DNA of 9,504 bases from Acidobacteriota bacterium (GTDB lineage: Bacteria > Acidobacteriota > Vicinamibacteria > Vicinamibacterales > CAVVIG01). Positions 6,377-9,504 of this stretch are shown here, in pieces. A program made the position numbers and the translations under genes. The stretch spans positions 1 through 9,504 of the forward strand of contig JACPZV010000156.1 of assembly GCA_016195295.1 (NCBI GenBank), read 5' to 3'. The notes beneath the pieces are model-generated. The model was not told the origin of the DNA, made no database searches, and saw only the letters and a program-made list of their open reading frames with translations. Every line of letters begins with the position of its first letter. Position 1 is the stretch's first letter.

Positions 6377-6812
6377 AGGAACCGGCGCTCGCTGATTTGG
6401 CGGCGGCTTCGTACTTCGACGGGCATTTCGCCATGACGCCGTTCGGCTCCACATGGAAGCCTTCGGGACCAAACTTTCCTTTCAGGACGACTTCGGCTTC
6501 GTCCTTGAAAGTGTCCGGCAAGATGCCGGTGTACGACGCGTCGACGACGCCGCCCGATGTGGTCTGGCGTGCGGGATTGTTCTGCACCTTGAACTTGTAG
6601 TCGAGTGAGTTGGGTCGCTGCACCCAAGTGCCGGGCACGACGTAGCCGTGAAGCTGCAGTCGCTTGCCTTCCCAGGCTGGGCGATTGGTCACGACCTCAT
6701 CAATATTCTTGAAGTACTCCGTGCCTTCGCGCAGCGTGGACCACATCAGTCCCGCGAGCGCGCCCACCAGAACCACCGCCGTGGCGCCGATCTTGATATA
6801 TCGGTGTGTCAT
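6375..6812 (-). CDS. ccmE: Periplasmic heme chaperone CcmE, Cys-type (CxxxY)
   Basis: CcmE is a membrane-anchored periplasmic beta-barrel protein that binds heme covalently and carries it from CcmC to CcmF. The 145-residue product has a single N-terminal anchor helix (about residues 6-24). An OB-fold-like body follows, with the family's EGKRLQLHGYVVPGTW, VVDASYTGILPDTF and EVVLKGKFGPEGFHV, then a short flexible Ala/Ser-rich tail. The heme-binding site reads VMAKCPSKY: Cys130 and Tyr134. In E. coli CcmE this residue is a His (HxxxY) that forms the covalent bond to a heme vinyl group. The TGC codon is at 6423-6425 and is plain in the sequence. A Cys-type CcmE is known from archaea, Desulfovibrio and some other bacteria, so this is a recognised variant. 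It is the first ccm gene, 98 bases downstream of maf. Confidence 0.93.
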   Translation of the reverse strand: MTHRYIKIGATAVVLVGALAGLMWSTLREGTEYFKNIDEVVTNRPAWEGKRLQLHGYVVPGTWVQRPNSLDYKFKVQNNPARQTTSGGVVDASYTGILPDTFKDEAEVVLKGKFGPEGFHVEPNGVMAKCPSKYEAAAKSASAGS

Positions 6813-6836
6813 AAGGACTTCCGGGAAAGTAGAGCC

Positions 6837-6865
6837 AGAATAGCTCGACTACGGTCGCGATGCAA
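6837..6865 (-). promoter_or_regulatory. Candidate sigma70-type promoter of the ccm operon
   Basis: Read on the minus strand, TTGCAT (6865-6860) and TATTCT (6842-6837) are separated by 17 bases, the ideal spacing. The predicted start of transcription falls near 6830, leaving a leader of under 20 bases before the ccmE ATG. It is the only good pair I found in the 98-base gap between maf and ccmE. This is a pattern match only, as sigma factors of this group may prefer other boxes. Confidence 0.35.
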
Positions 6866-6910
6866 GGATCGGGGCCGTTGAAAACAGGCCTGAATCTCTG
6901 GTTCCGCCCG

Positions 6911-7567
6911 TCATGGCCGGATTTTCGTCAGCAGTTTCAGCAGCGCTGCAACGGGCAGCCCCACCACGTTTGAATACGACCCGTCGATCCGCGGGACGAA
7001 TCGGGACGCCAACCCCTGAATCGCATAGCCACCAGCCTTGTCGCGACCCTCCCCGCTCGCGACATACCAGTCGACGTCAGCGTCGGATAGCGGAGCGAAG
7101 AATACGGCGGTCGTTTCGACGCTTCCTACTTCAGACGCCGAATCTCGCACACTGATTCCCGTGAGCACCTCATGCCGGCGACCCGACAGTTGCCGCAGCA
7201 TCCCTGCTGCTTGCTGGTCGTTCGACGGCTTGGCGAGGACCTCGCCGTCCACGACCACGGCGGTGTCCGCGCCAATCACGACGACGTCCCGTAGCGCGGG
7301 GCTTTCATCCCTCGACAAGCTCGGGATGCCCTCCTCCGGTGCTTCTGCGAGCCTCGCCGTCGCGTCAGCGGAGGCGGAAAAGGGCCGCGCGATAGCATCG
7401 AGCGCCGCCGCGGACTTCTCCGCCGCCAGGCGCCGTACGTAAGGTGATGGCGACTCGCCTGGTCGGGGTCGTTCGTCGACGTCGGTCGCGATTGCTTCGA
7501 AGGTGAAGCCCGCCGCGCGGAGCAGTTCGGCGCGCCGCGGTGACGCGGAGGCGAGGATCAAGCGCAT
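6911..7567 (-). CDS. maf: Maf-family nucleoside triphosphate pyrophosphatase (YhdE-type dTTP/UTP pyrophosphatase)
   Basis: Maf proteins hydrolyse non-canonical or selected nucleoside triphosphates to the monophosphate and pyrophosphate in the cytoplasm. The product opens with the diagnostic LILASASPRRAELL (residues 3-16). It also has DVDERPRPGE (29-38), AAEKSAAAL (48-56), the VIGADTAVV motif with Asp101, LSGRRHEVLTG and DKAGGYAIQG (about 176-185), then the closing IDGSYSNVVGLPV. The DKAGGYAIQG form is the one of the dTTP/UTP-cleaving subgroup, not the YceF m7GTP subgroup. At 218 residues it is about 25-30 longer than usual. The extra length is a Ser/Ala/Glu-rich stretch at about residues 63-93, between the conserved Lys region and VIGADT, partly encoded by a quasi-palindrome. 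The start ATG is at 7565-7567, the frame is intact and it diverges from the DUF721 gene 26 bases away. Confidence 0.93.
   Translation of the reverse strand: MRLILASASPRRAELLRAAGFTFEAIATDVDERPRPGESPSPYVRRLAAEKSAAALDAIARPFSASADATARLAEAPEEGIPSLSRDESPALRDVVVIGADTAVVVDGEVLAKPSNDQQAAGMLRQLSGRRHEVLTGISVRDSASEVGSVETTAVFFAPLSDADVDWYVASGEGRDKAGGYAIQGLASRFVPRIDGSYSNVVGLPVAALLKLLTKIRP
7306..7328. repeat. 23-base quasi-palindrome inside maf
   Basis: The string opens CATCC and closes GGATG, with an inner CGA/TCG pairing and a two-base bulge. It matches from memory the CATCCCGAGCTTGTCGAGGG type of dispersed palindrome seen in several bacterial phyla. It encodes part of the extra residues (GIPSLSRDES) in the enlarged loop of Maf. 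No second copy is seen in this window. Confidence 0.5.
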
Positions 7568-7575
7568 GTTAGAAT
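7567..7575 (+). promoter_or_regulatory. Candidate extended -10 promoter for the DUF721-thiolase-dehydrogenase genes
   Basis: The string TGTTAGAAT fits an extended -10 (TGn then TAGAAT, one base from TATAAT). It lies 18 bases before the DUF721 ATG at 7594, so the leader would be about 12 bases. I see no -35 box at the proper distance, which extended -10 promoters can do without. It overlaps the maf start codon on the other strand. Pattern match only. Confidence 0.25.
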
Positions 7576-7593
7576 TTCGATCCTAGTTCCCTC

Positions 7594-7893
7594 ATGCGTC
7601 CCCTTCAACATGCCGTCCCCGGCGCGCTCCTCGAACTGCTGCGGGCCGCGCCTCTCTCGGACGGCAAGGTCAGCTTCGCCTGGCGCACCGCGGTCGGCCC
7701 GGCGCTTGCGCGCGTGACGGCGGCCAAACTCGCGCACGGCGTATTGATTGTCGAGACGTCCAGCGCCCAATGGTCTCGCGAGATACAACGATCGAGCCGC
7801 GTCATTCTCGGTCGCCTGCATCCGATGCTCGGCCCCGATGCGATTCACCGTCTCGAAGTGCGCACGAACCCCAATCTGAAATCTGAACTCTGA
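7594..7893 (+). CDS. DUF721 / DciA-like protein
   Basis: The 99-residue product matches the DUF721 pattern. It has a short N-terminal helix (PGALLELLRAAPLS), then FAWRTAVGPALARVTAAKLAHGVLIVETSS at about 28-57 in essence, a conserved Trp in SAQWSREIQRSS (57-68) and a closing LGRLHPMLG segment. DUF721 includes DciA, the ancestral loader or activator of the replicative helicase DnaB in bacteria that lack DnaC or DnaI. Members this short hold little more than the core domain, so calling it the actual DciA is inference. No clear ribosome-binding site precedes the ATG. The last residues (NLKSEL) and the stop codon are encoded by an AATCTGA heptamer repeat, so the natural C-terminus may have been altered. 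It lies 24 bases upstream of the thiolase gene on the same strand. Confidence 0.75.
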   Translation: MRPLQHAVPGALLELLRAAPLSDGKVSFAWRTAVGPALARVTAAKLAHGVLIVETSSAQWSREIQRSSRVILGRLHPMLGPDAIHRLEVRTNPNLKSEL

Positions 7894-7907
7894 AATCTGC
7901 AATCGCA
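7873..7907. repeat. Degenerate heptamer tandem repeat AATCTGA
   Basis: Two exact AATCTGA units (7873-7879, 7880-7886) are followed by ACTCTGA (7887-7893), AATCTGC (7894-7900) and a weaker AATCGCA (7901-7907). The DUF721 stop codon is within the third unit. The AGGA ribosome-binding site of the thiolase gene begins at the end of the array. Confidence 0.75.
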
Positions 7908-7917
7908 GGATCATTTC

Positions 7918-9099
7918 ATGCGCGAATCCGTCATCGTCAGCGCCGTGCGCACACCCACGGGAAAGTTCCTCGGCGCGCTGAAGGGCTTCACCGCGCTGCA
8001 GCTCGGGGCGCAGGTGGTCGCGGAAGCCGTGCGTCGGGCCCGCATCGATCCACAGATCGTCGATGAGTGCGTGATGGGTAACGTCGTGGCCGCGGGTCTG
8101 GGTCAGAATCCCGCGCGACAGGCGGCGTTGCACGGCGGACTTGCCGATCACGTCGCCGCGCTCACCATTAATAAGGTGTGCGGGTCGGGACTCAAGGCGG
8201 TGATGCTCGCCGACCAGGGCATCCGCGCCGGTGACATCGACGTGGCCGTGGCCGGCGGTATGGAGTCCATGAGCAACGGTCCGTACCTGCTGCCTCGCGT
8301 GCGCGAAGGCCTGCGGATGGGAAACGCGGAAATCGTCGACTCGATGATCAACGACGGCCTGTGGTGCGCCTTCGAGCAGTGCCACATGGGCAATTCCGGC
8401 GAGGTCGTCGCAGAACACTACAAGGTCGCTCGTACCGCGCAAGACGAGTACGCGGCGTGCAGCCACCAGAAGGCCGCGCGCGCAACGGCGGAGGGTGCCT
8501 TCGCCGACGAGATCCTGCCCATCTCGATCGCACAAAGGAAGGGCGACCCCATCGTCGTCGACCGCGACGAGCCAATTCGCGCCGAGACCACCATCGCCGC
8601 GCTGGCCGCGCTCAAGCCGGCGTTCAAGAAAGACGGCACGGTCACGGCCGGGAACGCGCCCGGCGTCAACGACGGCGCCTCGGCGCTTGTGGTCATGGCG
8701 GCCGACCGCGCGAGCGCGCTCGGCCTGACGCCGCTCGTCCGCATCGTCGGACAAGCGACGAGCGGGCTGGCGCCAAGATTCGTCCTGATGACTCCCGTCG
8801 ACGCCGTGCGTCGGCTCGTGAAGAAGGTCGGCTGGAGCCTGAACGACGTTGATCTCTTCGAGTTGAACGAAGCGTTTTCCGTGCAGGCCGTCGCCGTCTT
8901 GAACGAACTCGGACTCGATCCTGGCAAAGTGAACGTCAATGGCGGCGCGGTCGCGCTGGGTCACGCGATTGGATCGAGCGGCTCTCGCGTGTTGACGACG
9001 CTCATCTACGCGTTGAAACGGCGGAAGCGCAAGCGCGGCATCGCGACGCTCTGCCTCGGGGGCGGCAACGGCGTCGCGCTCGCGGTCGAGGTGATCTGA
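7918..9099 (+). CDS. Acetyl-CoA acetyltransferase (thiolase)
   Basis: Thiolases condense two acetyl-CoA to acetoacetyl-CoA or run the reverse cleavage in fatty acid breakdown. The 393-residue product is the normal length. It shows the nucleophile Cys88 in INKVCGSGLKAV, the GGMESMSNGPYLL segment (113-125), NEAF with Asn317 and Glu318, His349 in GGAVALGHAIGSSGSR and the second catalytic Cys379 in LCLGGGNG. All expected active-site residues are present, so it should be active. It cannot be told from sequence alone whether it is biosynthetic (PhaA/AtoB-like) or a beta-oxidation enzyme. A strongly basic stretch, KRRKRKR, at 367-373 precedes the last strand. An AGGA site lies about eight bases before the ATG. 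The next gene starts three bases after the stop and encodes the enzyme for the following step, so the two form an operon. Confidence 0.95.
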   Translation: MRESVIVSAVRTPTGKFLGALKGFTALQLGAQVVAEAVRRARIDPQIVDECVMGNVVAAGLGQNPARQAALHGGLADHVAALTINKVCGSGLKAVMLADQGIRAGDIDVAVAGGMESMSNGPYLLPRVREGLRMGNAEIVDSMINDGLWCAFEQCHMGNSGEVVAEHYKVARTAQDEYAACSHQKAARATAEGAFADEILPISIAQRKGDPIVVDRDEPIRAETTIAALAALKPAFKKDGTVTAGNAPGVNDGASALVVMAADRASALGLTPLVRIVGQATSGLAPRFVLMTPVDAVRRLVKKVGWSLNDVDLFELNEAFSVQAVAVLNELGLDPGKVNVNGGAVALGHAIGSSGSRVLTTLIYALKRRKRKRGIATLCLGGGNGVALAVEVI

Positions 9100-9102
9100 T
9101 CG

Positions 9103-9504
9103 ATGGCGATCAAAACCGTCGGTGTCGTTGGCGCGGGCACGATGGGCAACGGGATCGCGCAGGTCTTCGCGCAGTCGGGGTTTTCGGTGACGCTCGTCGA
9201 CGTCGGACAGCCGAATCCGGTTCCGCTGATGACGCTTGTCGAGATGATCCGCGGTCAGTCGACGTCGGCGGAGTCGATGCGCGTCGCGTCGGAGTTGTGC
9301 GTGCGGTTGGGCAAGACGCCGGTCGAGGCCGCCGACTACCCGGGGTTCATCGCGAACCGGATTCTAATGCCGATGATCAACGAGGCGATCTTCGCGGTCA
9401 TGGAAGGCGTGGGCACCGCGGAGGCCATCGATTCGGTGATGAAGTTGGGGATGAACTATCCGATGGGCCCGCTGGCGCTGGCGGATTTCATTGGCCTTGA
9501 CGTC
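9103..9504 (+). CDS. 3-hydroxyacyl-CoA (3-hydroxybutyryl-CoA) dehydrogenase with internal in-frame deletion; runs off right edge
   Basis: The enzyme family oxidises 3-hydroxyacyl-CoA with NAD or reduces acetoacetyl-CoA to 3-hydroxybutyryl-CoA, next to thiolase in the pathway. I read 134 codons to the window end. The N-terminus is a Rossmann fold start, VGVVGAGTMGNGIAQVFAQ (residues 6-24) with the nucleotide-binding Asp33 (LVDV). Straight after GQP (35-37) comes NPVPLMTLVEMIRG (38-51), which in the family follows about 100 residues later, just after the catalytic His. So the second half of the NAD domain and the catalytic His are missing, while the partner Glu47 and the C-terminal domain (DYPGFIANRILMPMINEA, MGPLALADFIGLDV) are intact. 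The frame is kept. It is either a truncated, probably inactive gene or an assembly error. The ATG is three bases after the thiolase stop with a GAGGTGA site upstream. Confidence 0.85.
   Translation, partial: MAIKTVGVVGAGTMGNGIAQVFAQSGFSVTLVDVGQPNPVPLMTLVEMIRGQSTSAESMRVASELCVRLGKTPVEAADYPGFIANRILMPMINEAIFAVMEGVGTAEAIDSVMKLGMNYPMGPLALADFIGLDV

Noticed and set aside
5344..6627. Minus-strand open frame (427 codons) overlapping ccmF and ccmE in another frame
   Set aside because: Same strand but wrong frame. The Arg- and His-rich product is a frame-shifted shadow of conserved ccm genes.
6873..6890. Hairpin (GGCCGTT with AAC-A-GGCC) between maf and ccmE, considered as a maf terminator
   Set aside because: The stem is short with a bulge and no T-run follows on either strand.
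7558..8964. Long minus-strand open frame (468 codons) opposite the DUF721 and thiolase genes
   Set aside because: It is antisense to a complete thiolase with all catalytic residues and has no recognisable domain.

Overview
The window is GC-rich bacterial chromosome, densely packed with genes that share one codon style. From the gene content, the repeat types and the look of the proteins I infer a member of the Acidobacteriota, possibly Vicinamibacteria-like. No marker gene proves this.

Positions 1-6812 are read on the minus strand. They hold a System I cytochrome c maturation (ccm) operon, in transcription order: ccmE (6812-6375), ccmF fused to a ccmH-like domain (6365-3885), a two-helix membrane protein with a C-terminal zinc ribbon (3907-3431), a periplasmic carboxypeptidase-regulatory-like protein with a membrane anchor and a CcmI-like C-terminus (3434-2160), ccmA (2163-1459), ccmB (1458-781), ccmC (771-115), and the start of a probable ccmD that runs off the left edge. 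The genes overlap or are separated by fewer than 10 bases, so they are very likely co-transcribed and translationally coupled. CcmABCD would load and release heme on the chaperone CcmE, and CcmF with its CcmH-like tail would attach it to apocytochrome. CcmE carries a Cys (CxxxY) in place of the usual heme-binding His, and the CcmH-like domain has five clustered Cys instead of one simple CxxC. The two together point to a variant of the maturation chemistry.

Upstream of ccmE on the same strand lies maf (7567-6911), a nucleotide pyrophosphatase with an unusual insertion. A 98-base gap between them holds a plausible sigma70-type promoter for the ccm operon.

Positions 7594-9504 are read on the plus strand, divergent from maf. 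They hold a DUF721/DciA-like gene, an acetyl-CoA acetyltransferase (thiolase) gene, and, three bases later, a 3-hydroxyacyl-CoA dehydrogenase gene that continues past the right edge. Thiolase and dehydrogenase catalyse consecutive steps of beta-oxidation or acetoacetyl-CoA/3-hydroxybutyryl-CoA metabolism. The dehydrogenase has lost, in frame, about 100 residues that include half of the NAD-binding domain and the catalytic His.

A recurring theme is short repeats read as protein. A 30-bp inverted repeat encodes the N-terminus and signal-like peptide of the CcmI-like protein. A hairpin and a heptamer repeat form the N-terminus of the zinc-ribbon protein. Another heptamer repeat forms the C-terminus of the DUF721 protein. 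A quasi-palindrome lies in the maf insertion. I see no rRNA, tRNA, CRISPR array, insertion sequence or phage gene.
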